Shown here: piece after piece, positions 16,791 to 25,502 of the stretch
Layout: every line of letters starts with the position of its first letter
Numbering within the stretch: position 1 is the first letter of the stretch
Origin: Cupriavidus nantongensis
GTDB taxonomy: Bacteria; Pseudomonadota; Gammaproteobacteria; Burkholderiales; Burkholderiaceae
Direction: 5' to 3'
Length of the DNA: 64,000 nt
NCBI RefSeq assembly: GCF_001598055.1
Contig: NZ_CP014845.1
Span: 1,798,001 to 1,862,000 of the forward strand
Translations under genes and position numbers: made by a program
Notes under the pieces: generated by a model
What the model was told of the DNA's origin: nothing
The model's database searches: none
Seen by the model: only the letters and a program-made list of their open reading frames with translations

Positions 16791-17642
16791 CTGGCCCGGG
16801 TATTTTCGACTGCCGCGCAACGCGCGCTGATCGTCACCGCCGACGACTTCGGGCTGCACCCCGCCGTCAACGAGGCGGTGGAACTGGCTCATCGCAACGG
16901 CGTGCTCAACGCCGCCAGCCTGATGGTGGGCGCGCCCGCGGTGGCGGATGCGGTGGCACGCGCGCGCCGGCTGCCGGCGTTGCGCGTGGGCCTGCACGTG
17001 GTGCTGGCCGATGGCCCGGCCACGCTGCCACGCGCGCGCATCCCGGCGCTGGTCGATGCGCACGGCCGCTTCGGCTCGGCCATGGCGCGGGACGGCTGCC
17101 GCTTCTTCTTCCTGCCCGCGGTGCGCCGCCAGCTTGCCGCGGAAATCCGCGCGCAGTTCGAGGCCTTCGCCGCCACCGGCCTGGCGCTGGACCACGTCAA
17201 TACGCACAAGCATTTCCACCTGCATCCGACCGTGCTGTCGCTGATCCTGTCGATCGGGCGCGAGTACGGACTGCGCGCGATGCGGCTGCCGCGCGAGGCG
17301 GGCGCGCCCTGGCTGCTGCGCCCGTGGCTGGCGTTGCTGCGCCGCCGGCTGGATCGCGCCGGCATTGCGCACAACGACTACGTGGTCGGCATCGCGCGCA
17401 GCGGCCAGATGGACGAGGCCGCGCTGCTGCAGGCGCTGGCGCAACTGCCCGCGGGCGTGGGCGAGATCTACCTGCATCCGGCGGTGGTGTCCGGCGCGGC
17501 CATCGCCCCGTCGATGCACGACTACCGCCACGCCGACGAGCTCGCCGCGCTGCTGTCGCCGCGCGTGCGCGCCGCGCTGGAGCGCGCGGCCCACCGGCGC
17601 GGCGGCTTTGCCGATGTGCTCGGCAGCGGGACGCTCTGCTGA
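16791..17642 (+). CDS. hpnK: HpnK, YdjC-family hopanoid deacetylase, apparent CTG start
   Basis: A 283-residue YdjC/HpnK carbohydrate deacetylase. Metal and catalytic motifs are TADDFGLH near the N-terminus, VNTHKHFHLHP in the middle and EIYLHPAV near the C-terminus. In Burkholderia HpnK removes the acetyl group from the GlcNAc added by HpnI. No ATG, GTG or TTG lies in frame between the hpnJ stop and TADDFG. The first usual starts are GTG 16878 and ATG 16924, both beyond the catalytic DDF. CTG 16791 is 2 nt after the hpnJ TGA and has GAGG (16780-16783) seven nt upstream, so it is the best start. Annotation tools will probably truncate this gene. Confidence 0.85.
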   Translation: MARVFSTAAQRALIVTADDFGLHPAVNEAVELAHRNGVLNAASLMVGAPAVADAVARARRLPALRVGLHVVLADGPATLPRARIPALVDAHGRFGSAMARDGCRFFFLPAVRRQLAAEIRAQFEAFAATGLALDHVNTHKHFHLHPTVLSLILSIGREYGLRAMRLPREAGAPWLLRPWLALLRRRLDRAGIAHNDYVVGIARSGQMDEAALLQALAQLPAGVGEIYLHPAVVSGAAIAPSMHDYRHADELAALLSPRVRAALERAAHRRGGFADVLGSGTLC

Positions 17643-17651
17643 CGATCGCCG

Positions 17652-18656
17652 ATGAAACGCCTGGCCTACCTGACCGGACTGCTCGGGCTGCTGGCGCTGA
17701 CCGCGCTGGTGATCCACCAGGGCGCCGGCGATATCGCCGCGGTGATGGCCCGCGGCGGATGGCCTCTGCTGTTACTGGTGCCGCTGCACGCGCTGCCGCT
17801 GCTGCTCGACGCGCAGGGCTGGCGCGTGCTGCTGACCTCCGCCGATCCGGACGAACGAGCCGGCGTCGGCTTCCTGTGGTGGGTCGCCGCGGTGCGCGAG
17901 GCGGTGGGCCGCCTGCTGCCCACCGTGGGCGTGGGCGGCGAGCTGGTCGGCATCCGCCTGACGCGGCTGCGCATCCACGACACCACCGCGGTCACCGCCA
18001 GCGTGGTGGTCGAAGTGATGGTGACGATGTTCTCGCAATATCTGTTCGCCGCCGCCGGCGTGCTGATGCTGGTGGTCGCGCTGCAGCAGCGCGCCAGCGC
18101 GTGGATCATCCTGGCCGGCCTGCTGCTGTCGCTGCCGGTGCCGGTGCTGTTCGCGCTGTCGCTGCGCCACGCCGCCTTGTTCGAGAAGCTGGAAGGCGCG
18201 GCGCGCCGGCTGTTCGGCGCCGACCACCGCATCGTCGCGCTGATCGACGGCGCGCGCCTGGACGCGCATATCCGCGCGCTCAACCGGCGCCACCGCGAAC
18301 TGGCCAAGGCGCTGGGCTGGCAGCTGGCCGGGCTGCTCAGCGGCACGCTCGAGATCTGGCTGGCGCTGTGGCTGCTGGGCCATCCGGTGCCGTTCTGGCA
18401 GGCGCTGGCGATCGAGTCGCTGACGCAGGCCGCGCGCCACATGGCGTTCTTCGTGCCAGCCGGGCTCGGGGTGCAAGAGGCCGTGATGCTGCTGCTGGGC
18501 CAGGCGCTGGGCATGAGCGCGGAGGTGGCGCTGGCGCTGGCGCTGGTCCGGCGTGCGCGCGAGATCCTGTTCGGGGTGCCGGCGCTGCTGTCATGGCAGT
18601 GGGTGGAGCTGCGCAGCTGGCGGCGCAGCAGCGGTGGCAGGCAGCGCGCGCCCTAG
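17652..18656 (+). CDS. hpnL: HpnL, hopanoid-associated membrane protein (LPG synthase TM-like)
   Basis: A 334-residue integral membrane protein with about 7-8 hydrophobic segments. It resembles the lysylphosphatidylglycerol-synthase transmembrane family, with VREAVGRLLPTVGVGGELVG and FFVPAGLGVQEAVMLLLG as conserved intramembrane motifs. HpnL belongs to hopanoid clusters and is thought to act in transport or flipping of hopanoids or their precursors; biochemical proof is limited. It starts 9 nt after hpnK and ends the ispH-hpnHIJKL run. It is convergent with hpnM, 22 nt apart. Confidence 0.92.
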   Translation: MKRLAYLTGLLGLLALTALVIHQGAGDIAAVMARGGWPLLLLVPLHALPLLLDAQGWRVLLTSADPDERAGVGFLWWVAAVREAVGRLLPTVGVGGELVGIRLTRLRIHDTTAVTASVVVEVMVTMFSQYLFAAAGVLMLVVALQQRASAWIILAGLLLSLPVPVLFALSLRHAALFEKLEGAARRLFGADHRIVALIDGARLDAHIRALNRRHRELAKALGWQLAGLLSGTLEIWLALWLLGHPVPFWQALAIESLTQAARHMAFFVPAGLGVQEAVMLLLGQALGMSAEVALALALVRRAREILFGVPALLSWQWVELRSWRRSSGGRQRAP

Positions 18657-18678
18657 CGTTGCCACGGCGCGAGCCCGC

Positions 18679-19323
18679 TCAGATCTCCGCCGCCTGGCGC
18701 GCGTTGTGCGTGGTCAGGTACTTCACCAGCCCGTCGACCCCGTTGCGCGCGACGATGTCGGCAAACTGCTTGCGGTACACCTCGATCAGCCACGCCCCCA
18801 TCATGTTGATGTCATAGATCTTCCAGCCGGTTGCGGTACGCTGCAGCCGGTAGTCGATCTGCATCTCGTCGGCATTGTTGATCACGCGCGTCTGCACCAC
18901 CACATCTGTCGCGCTGCTGGCGGCCTTGCCCGGCTGGTAGCGGAACCTGACGTTCTGCTCGCGCAGTTGCGCCAGCGAGACCGCGTAGCTGCGCACCAGC
19001 AGCGTCTGGAACTGCTCGTACAGCTGTTGCTGCTGCTCCGGCGTGGCCGTGCGCCAGGCGCCGCCCAGCGCCAGCCGCGTGGTGCGCTGGAAATCGGTGT
19101 AAGGCAGGAATTGCTTCTGCACGACCGCGGTGATCTTGCCGAGGTCGCCGGCGCGGGTCTCCGGCTGGGACTGGATGGTGCCGATCACGCCCTCCACCGC
19201 GGCCTGCACCAGCCGCTCGGGGCTGGCGCGCAGGTCGCCGGGCTGGACTGCCTGGGCGTGCACGACGGATGCCATGGCCATCGCTGCAAGCGGCGCCACG
19301 GAAAGCAAACGGTGAATCGTCAT
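18679..19323 (-). CDS. hpnM: HpnM, MlaC/Ttg2D-family periplasmic hopanoid-associated protein
   Basis: A 214-residue periplasmic protein with an N-terminal signal peptide (cleavage likely after VVHAQA). The body is of the MlaC/Ttg2D type: SPERLVQAAVEGVIG, a KQFLPYTDFQRTTRLALG helix, then QQQQLYEQFQTLL and YRLQRTATGWKIYDINMMG. Family members carry lipids across the periplasm. HpnM is the version found in hopanoid clusters and, with the RND protein HpnN, is proposed to move hopanoids to the outer membrane. Here it faces away from hpnN across a 204-nt divergent spacer, so the two are adjacent but on separate transcripts. Confidence 0.93.
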   Translation of the reverse strand: MTIHRLLSVAPLAAMAMASVVHAQAVQPGDLRASPERLVQAAVEGVIGTIQSQPETRAGDLGKITAVVQKQFLPYTDFQRTTRLALGGAWRTATPEQQQQLYEQFQTLLVRSYAVSLAQLREQNVRFRYQPGKAASSATDVVVQTRVINNADEMQIDYRLQRTATGWKIYDINMMGAWLIEVYRKQFADIVARNGVDGLVKYLTTHNARQAAEI

Positions 19324-19527
19324 GGATGCAAGTGCGGGGAAATGACGGAAGACGGTAAAGCGGCGGCGCCGCGCTGCACGGCGGCCCGGCCGGCACCGGC
19401 TGACAGTGTATAGCGGATCGGCCACCATCGCGGCGACGGCGGCCGCGCCGGCGCCGCATGGCGCATGCCGCATACCGCACGGCGCCAGCCGATATACTCG
19501 CGGTTCGTGCTCCTTCCCGATCCGTCC

Positions 19528-22182
19528 ATGCTGACCTCGCTGCTGACACGCATCGTCCGGCTTGCCACCGCCTGGCCGTGGCGCGTCATCCTGCTGGCGG
19601 CACTGCTGACAGCCGCCAGCGGCATCTATGTGGCGCGCAACTTTGCCATCAACACCGACATCGGCCGCCTGCTGGATTCCGACGAGCCCTGGGCGCTGCG
19701 CGACGAGGCCATCGCCACGGCCTTTCCGCAACGCGGCCAGATGATCCTGGCAGTGGTGCAGGCTCCGGCCGCGGAGCTGGCCGATGCCGCCGCCGATGCG
19801 CTGGCCGAAGCCTTGCGCCGGCAGCCGGCACGTTTCACCGCGGTCAGCCAGCCGGGCGGCGGGGCATTTTTCGCGCGCAACGGCCTGCTGTTCGCCGGCA
19901 CCGGTGAAGTCAACCAGCTGACGCAGCAGCTGACGCAGGCGCGCCCGCTGCTCAACGCCCTCGCGCACGACCCGACGCTGCGCGGCCTGTCCGATGTGCT
20001 CACCACCACGCTGGCGCTGCCGCTGCAGATGGGGCAGGTCAGGCTGGGCGACATGGCCGGGCTGCTGGGCAGCAGCGCACGCACGCTGGACCAGGTGCTG
20101 GCCGGCAAGCCCGCCGCGCTGTCGTGGGCGGGACTGCTCGACGACAGCCTCAAGCCCGGCCCCGACGGCCAGGTCTACCGCTACGTCGCGCTCAGCCCGG
20201 TGCTCGACTACAGCGACCTCAAGGCCGGCGCCGCGGCCGCGCGCGCGATCCGCCTCGCCGCGGACGAACTGCAGCTGGCGCAGCGCTACCAGGCCTCGGT
20301 GCGCCTGACCGGGCCGCAGGCGCTGGCCGACGATGAGTTCGCCTCGGTCAGCGATGGCGCCGTGCTCAACGGCGTGCTCACGGTGCTGGCGGTGGTGCTG
20401 ATCCTGTGGCTGGCGCTGCGTTCGGCGCGCCTGATCGTGGCGGTGCTGGCGAGCCTGTTCGCCGGACTGCTGGTCACCGCCGCGCTGGGACTGGCCATGG
20501 TCGGCGCGCTCAACATGATCTCGGTGGCGTTCGCGGTGCTGTTCGTCGGGCTGGGCGTGGACTTCGGCATCCAGTTCGGCGTGCGCTACCGCGCCGAGCG
20601 CCATGACCGCGACCATATCGTCGATGCGCTGGGGCTGGCCGCGCGCGGCGTCGGCGCGCCGCTGGCGCTGGCCGCCGCGGCCACGGCGGCGGCGTTCTTC
20701 TGCTTCCTGCCCACCGACTACCGCGGCGTGGCCGAGCTGGGCCTGATCGCCGGCGTCGGCATGATGGTGGCGTTCGCGACCACTTTCACGCTGCTGCCAG
20801 CGCTGATTGCGGTGCTCAGGCCCGGCGGCGAATCCGCGTCGCCGGGCTTTGCCTGGCTGGCGCCGGCGGACCGCTTCTTCGACCGCTACCGCAAACCCGT
20901 GCTGCTGGTAACGCTGCTCGCCATCCTCGCGGGCGCGCCGCTGCTGCCGCACCTGCGCTTCGACTTCGACCCGCTGCACCTGAAGGATCCGCAGTCCGAA
21001 TCGATGGCGACGCTGCTGTCGCTGCAGGACGCGCCGCAGGCCGGCACCGACGATGTCAGCGTGCTGGCGCCGTCGCTGCCGGCCGCGCACGCGCTGGCGG
21101 GACAGCTCGCGGCGCTGCCCGAAGTCGCGCGCGCGGTCACGCTGCAGAGCTTTATTCCCGACGAGCAGCCGCCCAAGCTGCAGGCCATCGGCCAGGCCTC
21201 GGCCGCGCTGATGCCAGTGCTGACGCAGACCCCCGCCGCGCCCGCCACCGACAGCGCCCGGGTCAACGCGCTGCGCAACGCCGCGCGACAGCTTGCCATC
21301 GCCGCCGACGAGCACCCCGGCCCCGGCGCCGCCGAAGCCGCGCACCTGTCCGCGACGCTGAAGAAGCTGGCCGCAGCCGATGCGCCCGTGCGCGACCGCG
21401 CCGAGCGCGCCATCGCCCTGCCGCTGCAGCTGGCCCTGGCAAGACTGAAGCTGGCGCTGACGCCGCAACCGGTCAGCCAGCAGACGCTGCCGCCCGAGCT
21501 GGTGCGCGACTGGATCGCCTCGGACGGGCGCGCGCTGGTCAATGTCAGCCCCAGGCTGCCGCCGCCCTCCAGCGCGCAGCGCGAAGCAGCGCTGGCCCGC
21601 TTTATCGCCGCGGTGCAGCGCGTGGCGCCCGCCGCCACCGGCGGGCCGATCTCGATCCGCGGCTCGGCCGATACCATCATGAGCGCGTTTGCGCAGGCGG
21701 GGGCGTGGGCGGTGCTGTCGATCACCATCCTGCTGTGGATCACGCTGCGCCGCTTCGGCGACGTGCTGCGCACGCTGATCCCGCTGCTGGTGTCGGCCAT
21801 CGTTACGCTGGAGCTGTGCGTGGTGTTCGGCATTGCGCTGAACTTCGCCAACGTGATCGCGCTGCCGCTGCCGCTGCTGCTGGGCGTGGGCGTCGCCTTC
21901 AAGATTTACTACGTGATTGCGTGGCGGCACGGCAAGACCCAGCTGCTGCAGTCCAGCCTGACGCACGCCGTGCTGTACAGCGCCGCCACCACCGCGGTCG
22001 CCTTCGGCAGCCTGTGGCTGTCGCAGCATCCCGGCACCGCCAGCATGGGCAAGCTGCTGGCGCTGGCGCTGGCCTGCACGCTGGTCGGCGCGGTGTTCTT
22101 CCAGCCGATCCTGATGGGCCGTCCGCGCGACGATGTCCAGGAAGGCGGCCATCAAGGACCTGACCAGCCGGCCCGCCCCTGA
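19528..22182 (+). CDS. hpnN: HpnN, RND-family hopanoid transporter
   Basis: An 884-residue RND/MMPL-type protein with about 12 transmembrane helices in two blocks, each preceded by a large periplasmic domain. The first block contains FAVLFVGLGVDFGIQFGVRYR with the intramembrane GxGxDF motif, and the second a similar run near LLLGVGVAFKIYYVIAW. HpnN moves hopanoids to the outer membrane in Rhodopseudomonas. The ATG at 19528 places the first helix at once; upstream in-frame codons are spacer. A TATACT (19493-19498) upstream could be its -10. It is followed after 38 nt by mlaA, probably in one transcript. Confidence 0.93.
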   Translation: MLTSLLTRIVRLATAWPWRVILLAALLTAASGIYVARNFAINTDIGRLLDSDEPWALRDEAIATAFPQRGQMILAVVQAPAAELADAAADALAEALRRQPARFTAVSQPGGGAFFARNGLLFAGTGEVNQLTQQLTQARPLLNALAHDPTLRGLSDVLTTTLALPLQMGQVRLGDMAGLLGSSARTLDQVLAGKPAALSWAGLLDDSLKPGPDGQVYRYVALSPVLDYSDLKAGAAAARAIRLAADELQLAQRYQASVRLTGPQALADDEFASVSDGAVLNGVLTVLAVVLILWLALRSARLIVAVLASLFAGLLVTAALGLAMVGALNMISVAFAVLFVGLGVDFGIQFGVRYRAERHDRDHIVDALGLAARGVGAPLALAAAATAAAFFCFLPTDYRGVAELGLIAGVGMMVAFATTFTLLPALIAVLRPGGESASPGFAWLAPADRFFDRYRKPVLLVTLLAILAGAPLLPHLRFDFDPLHLKDPQSESMATLLSLQDAPQAGTDDVSVLAPSLPAAHALAGQLAALPEVARAVTLQSFIPDEQPPKLQAIGQASAALMPVLTQTPAAPATDSARVNALRNAARQLAIAADEHPGPGAAEAAHLSATLKKLAAADAPVRDRAERAIALPLQLALARLKLALTPQPVSQQTLPPELVRDWIASDGRALVNVSPRLPPPSSAQREAALARFIAAVQRVAPAATGGPISIRGSADTIMSAFAQAGAWAVLSITILLWITLRRFGDVLRTLIPLLVSAIVTLELCVVFGIALNFANVIALPLPLLLGVGVAFKIYYVIAWRHGKTQLLQSSLTHAVLYSAATTAVAFGSLWLSQHPGTASMGKLLALALACTLVGAVFFQPILMGRPRDDVQEGGHQGPDQPARP

Positions 22183-22220
22183 ATCCCTTCCCGCTCGCGC
22201 GACCGACCCTGTTTGCCTCG

Positions 22221-23027
22221 ATGCCTGTTCCGCTTCGCCTCACGACGCTCGCCACCGCCACCATCGCCGCGACCATGCTCGCGGGCTGCGCCACCGGCCC
22301 GCAAGCCAGTCCGGACGATCCGCTGGAGCCGATGAACCGCGCCATCTTCACCGTCAACGACAAGCTGGACCAGTATGTCGCGGTGCCGGTGGCCAAGGGC
22401 TACAAGGCGGTCACGCCCGAGCCGGTGCGCACGGCGGTCAGCAATTTCTATTCGAACCTCGCGGACATCGGCAACTTTGCCAACAACCTGCTGCAGGGCA
22501 AGGGCGTGGCGGCGGCGGAGAGCTTTATGCGGGTGGCGATGAATTCCGTGCTGGGCCTGGGCGGGCTGATCGATATCGCCACGCCGGCGGGGCTGCCGAA
22601 GCACTCGCAGGACTTCGGGCTGACGCTGGGCACATGGGGCGTGGCGTCAGGGCCCTACCTGGTGCTGCCGCTGTTCGGCCCCAGCTCTTTGCGCGACGGC
22701 GCGGGCCTGTATGTGAATTTCTGGTTCGATCCCACCACCTATGCCGAGCCGGCGGTGCGCAACTCGGTGTACGGGATGAACGTGGTCGACGTGCGCACCA
22801 ACCTGCTGGGCGCGACCGACCTGCTCAAGCTGGCGGCGCTGGACAAGTACGCCTTTGTGCGCGACGCGTACCTGCAGCGGCGGCGCTACCTGCTCGGCCA
22901 GAACACCGCGTTGCCAGACTACGGCGATGACGAGGACGCCGGCGCGGAGCCGGTGCCGGCCACGCCCGCCGCACCGGCAGCCCCCGCCGGCACGCCGGCG
23001 CCCGCACAGCCGCAGGCGCCGCGCTGA
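22221..23027 (+). CDS. mlaA: MlaA (VacJ) outer-membrane lipoprotein
   Basis: A 268-residue lipoprotein with lipobox LAGC near residue 20. The MlaA core is recognisable: DPLEPMNRAIFTVNDKLDQ, NFYSNLADIGNFANNLLQGK, GLIDIATPAGLPKHSQDFG, and GPYLVLPLFGPSSLRDG. MlaA forms a donut in the outer membrane and passes phospholipids to MlaC in retrograde transport. The C-terminal 35 or so residues are a proline/alanine-rich tail. Location directly after hpnN, with the MlaC-like hpnM on the other side, suggests a dedicated hopanoid/lipid traffic set. No mlaFED ABC genes are in this window. Confidence 0.94.
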   Translation: MPVPLRLTTLATATIAATMLAGCATGPQASPDDPLEPMNRAIFTVNDKLDQYVAVPVAKGYKAVTPEPVRTAVSNFYSNLADIGNFANNLLQGKGVAAAESFMRVAMNSVLGLGGLIDIATPAGLPKHSQDFGLTLGTWGVASGPYLVLPLFGPSSLRDGAGLYVNFWFDPTTYAEPAVRNSVYGMNVVDVRTNLLGATDLLKLAALDKYAFVRDAYLQRRRYLLGQNTALPDYGDDEDAGAEPVPATPAAPAAPAGTPAPAQPQAPR

Positions 23028-23032
23028 GGTGC

Positions 23033-23476
23033 TTAGCTGCCGATACCCAGCAGTACCACCTCGAAGGTCAGCGTGGCGTTCGGCGGGATCGTGCCCGGCA
23101 CGCCGCGCGCACCGTAGGCGGTGCCCGGCGGGCAAGTCAGGCGCGCCTTGCCGCCGACCTGCATGGCCTGCACGCCCTCGGTCCAGCACGGGATCACGCG
23201 GTTGAGCGGAAACGAGATCGGCTGGCCGCGCTTGTACGAGCTGTCGAACTCGGTGCCGTCGGCAAGCGTGCCGCGGTAGTGCACCTGGACCGTGTCGGTG
23301 GCCTTGGGCGAGGCGCCGGTGCCCTTGTTCAGGTGCTGGATGGTCATGCCCGACGCCAGCGTCTGCGGCGCCGCGGCCTGGGCAGCAGGGGCGGCAGGCG
23401 CCGAAGCGGCCGGCCCGGCAGCGCAAGCGGCGCCGGCAAGGGTCAGGGTGCCAAGGAAAAGCGCGAGTGTTTTCAT
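23033..23476 (-). CDS. FKBP-type peptidyl-prolyl cis-trans isomerase, exported
   Basis: A 147-residue protein with a signal peptide (core LALFLGTLTLAGAACA), an alanine/proline-rich linker, and an FKBP domain: VQVHYRGTLADGTEFDSSY, PISFPLNRVIPCWTEGVQAM, GGKARLTCPP, AYGARG and IPPNATLTFEVVLLGI. It would assist folding in the periplasm. Length and order fit small exported FkpA/FkbP-type enzymes of betaproteobacteria. It is convergent with mlaA (5-nt gap) and divergent from the TPR protein gene. Confidence 0.95.
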   Translation of the reverse strand: MKTLALFLGTLTLAGAACAAGPAASAPAAPAAQAAAPQTLASGMTIQHLNKGTGASPKATDTVQVHYRGTLADGTEFDSSYKRGQPISFPLNRVIPCWTEGVQAMQVGGKARLTCPPGTAYGARGVPGTIPPNATLTFEVVLLGIGS

Positions 23477-23692
23477 GGAAGGCCTGCTGTCGAGGTCGTG
23501 ATTGGGGATGCGGCAGTTTAACCGACACGCCGACCCGCGCCGCCGGTATGGCGGCGGCGGCATATCGGACACCGCGGCCGCGCCGCCCGCGGGCATGGTG
23601 CGCCGCACCGCGCCGCGCCCGTTACACCGGGCGTTTTGCCGTCTACGATGGTTCGTGACAGCCCGCTGCCGCGCGGGCGCACGGAGACGGTC

Positions 23693-25027
23693 ATGGCACT
23701 GACGGATTCCAGGGACCTCGCGGTCTCGACCCTGAACACGCGCTCGGTGGCGCAGTACGAGACCGCGCTGCGCCTGCTGAACGGCTACTACGGCGACCCG
23801 CTCGCCGTGATCGACGCGGCGCTGGCCGACGACCCCGGCTTCGCCATGGGCCACGCGCTGCGCGCCGCGCTGATGGTGACCTCCGGGGACGGCGCCGCCG
23901 AGCCCATGCTGCGCCAGAGCGTCGAGGCCGGCGAAGCGCTGCACGCCCGCGCCAACGAGCGCGAGCGCCGCCATATCGCCGCGGCGCGCGCCTGGCTCGA
24001 CGGCGATTTCGAGCGCGCGGTGCGCTGCTATGGCGACATCGTGATCGATTATCCACGCGACCTGCTGGCGCTGCAGACCGCGCACCTGGGCGACTTCCTG
24101 CTGGGCCAGTCGACCATGCTGCGCGACCGCGTGGCGCAGGCGCTGCCGCACTGGGATGCCGCCATGCCGGGCTACGGCTACGTGCTCGGCATGCACGCCT
24201 TCGGCCTGGAAGAGACCCAGCTCTACGAGCGCGCCGAGGAGGCCGGACGGCGCGCGCTGGAATGCCAGCCGCGCGACCCGTGGGCCGTGCACGCGGTCGC
24301 GCACGTGATGGAGATGCAGGGCCGGACCGACGACGGCATTGCCTGGCTGGAAGGCCGGCGCCAGGACTGGGCCGACGACAACATGCTGGCGGTGCATAAC
24401 TGGTGGCACCTGGCGCTGTTTCTGCTGGAACAGGACCGGACCGACGAGGTGCTGGCGCTGTACGACCGCGCCATCAGCCGGCCCGCGCCGGCGATCGCGC
24501 TGGACCTGGTCGACGCTTCCGCGCTGCTGTGGCGGCTGCACCTGCGCGGCGTCGACGTGGGCCGGCGTTGGCATGCGGTGGCCGATGACTGGCTCGGCCG
24601 GGGTGCGGCCGGCTATTACGCCTTCAACGACGTGCATGCGGTAATGGCCAGCCTGGGTGCGCAGCGCCCCGCCGCGGCCGACCAGGTGCGCGCAGCGCTG
24701 GAGCGGGCCGCGCTGGGCAACGGCACCAACGCGATGATGTCGCGCGAGGTGGGGCTGCCGGTGGCCGATGCGCTGATCGCGTTCGCGCAGGGCGATTACG
24801 CCGCCGCCATCGAGCTGCTGATGCCGGTGCGCCTGGTGGCCCACCGCTTCGGCGGCAGCCACGCGCAGCGCGACGTGATCGGCCTGACCCTGCTCGAAGC
24901 GGCGCTGCGCAGCGGCAGCGGCAACCTGGCGCTCGCGCTGACCGCCGAGCGCGCCGCGCTCAAGCCCGTCAGCGCGAGCCTGCGCCGGCTGGTGCAGCGC
25001 GCCGACACCTGCCGCGCGCAACCCTGA
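23693..25027 (+). CDS. TTC38-like tetratricopeptide repeat protein
   Basis: A 444-residue all-helical protein of the tetratricopeptide-repeat-protein-38 type. It is rich in paired helices, for example YYGDPLAVIDAALADDPGFAMGHALRAAL, RRALECQPRDPWAVHAVAHVMEMQG and NWWHLALFLLEQ, the last with a conserved HxxxxxWHLAL pattern seen in this family. There is no signal peptide, so it should be cytoplasmic. The function is unknown across the family. The start at 23693 has GGAG eight nt upstream; an ATG at 23648 lacks such a site. Confidence 0.82.
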   Translation: MALTDSRDLAVSTLNTRSVAQYETALRLLNGYYGDPLAVIDAALADDPGFAMGHALRAALMVTSGDGAAEPMLRQSVEAGEALHARANERERRHIAAARAWLDGDFERAVRCYGDIVIDYPRDLLALQTAHLGDFLLGQSTMLRDRVAQALPHWDAAMPGYGYVLGMHAFGLEETQLYERAEEAGRRALECQPRDPWAVHAVAHVMEMQGRTDDGIAWLEGRRQDWADDNMLAVHNWWHLALFLLEQDRTDEVLALYDRAISRPAPAIALDLVDASALLWRLHLRGVDVGRRWHAVADDWLGRGAAGYYAFNDVHAVMASLGAQRPAAADQVRAALERAALGNGTNAMMSREVGLPVADALIAFAQGDYAAAIELLMPVRLVAHRFGGSHAQRDVIGLTLLEAALRSGSGNLALALTAERAALKPVSASLRRLVQRADTCRAQP

Positions 25028-25108
25028 GGCGCTGCCCGGCACGGCGGCAAGGACCGCAAGGACGGAAACGGGCGCCTATACTGCACCTGTCCTGACCGGA
25101 GACCCGCC

Positions 25109-25489
25109 ATGCCCAGCATCCGCGCCCTGTTCCGTCCCGCCCTGCTTCGCCCCATCCTGGGCGCCGCCGCCCTCGCCATGGCAGCCGTGCCGGCCATCGC
25201 CCACCACGGCTGGTCCACCTATGACGAGACCAAGCCCATGACGCTGACCGGCAAGATCGTCGAAAGCCATTACGAGAACCCGCACGCGCACATCCGCATC
25301 GACGCCGGCGGCAAGCGCTGGCTCGCGGTGCTGGCACCCGTGTCGCGCATGGAAGCGCGCGGCGCGACCTCGGACAAGGTCGCGGTGGGCCGCGAGGTCA
25401 CGCTGGTCGGCTACGCCAGCAAGGAAAAACCGGACGAACTGCGCGCCGAGCGCATCACCGTCGACGGCAAGACGGTCGAGTTGCGCTGA
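25109..25489 (+). CDS. DUF6152-like exported protein
   Basis: A 126-residue protein with a signal peptide ending near AIAHHGW. The mature part has HHGWSTYDETKPMTLTGKIVE, NPHAHIRIDAGGKRWLAVLAP and VTLVGYASKEKPDELRAERI, a small beta-barrel pattern matching exported DUF6152 proteins. The HHGW start and NPHAH motif are conserved and could bind metal, which is speculation. It is followed after 13 nt by a small membrane protein gene, a common pairing. The biological role is unknown. Confidence 0.78.
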   Translation: MPSIRALFRPALLRPILGAAALAMAAVPAIAHHGWSTYDETKPMTLTGKIVESHYENPHAHIRIDAGGKRWLAVLAPVSRMEARGATSDKVAVGREVTLVGYASKEKPDELRAERITVDGKTVELR

Positions 25490-25502
25490 GCCGGCACGCC
25501 GC

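Noticed and set aside
19324..22155. Minus-strand frame extending hpnM far upstream through hpnN
   Set aside because: Only the part from 19323 downward is HpnM with a signal peptide; the rest is the reverse complement of hpnN and rich in Arg/Gln/His, as expected of an antisense shadow.
23477..25042. Upstream extension of the FKBP frame on the minus strand
   Set aside because: It is antisense to the TPR gene; the signal peptide and FKBP domain begin at 23476.
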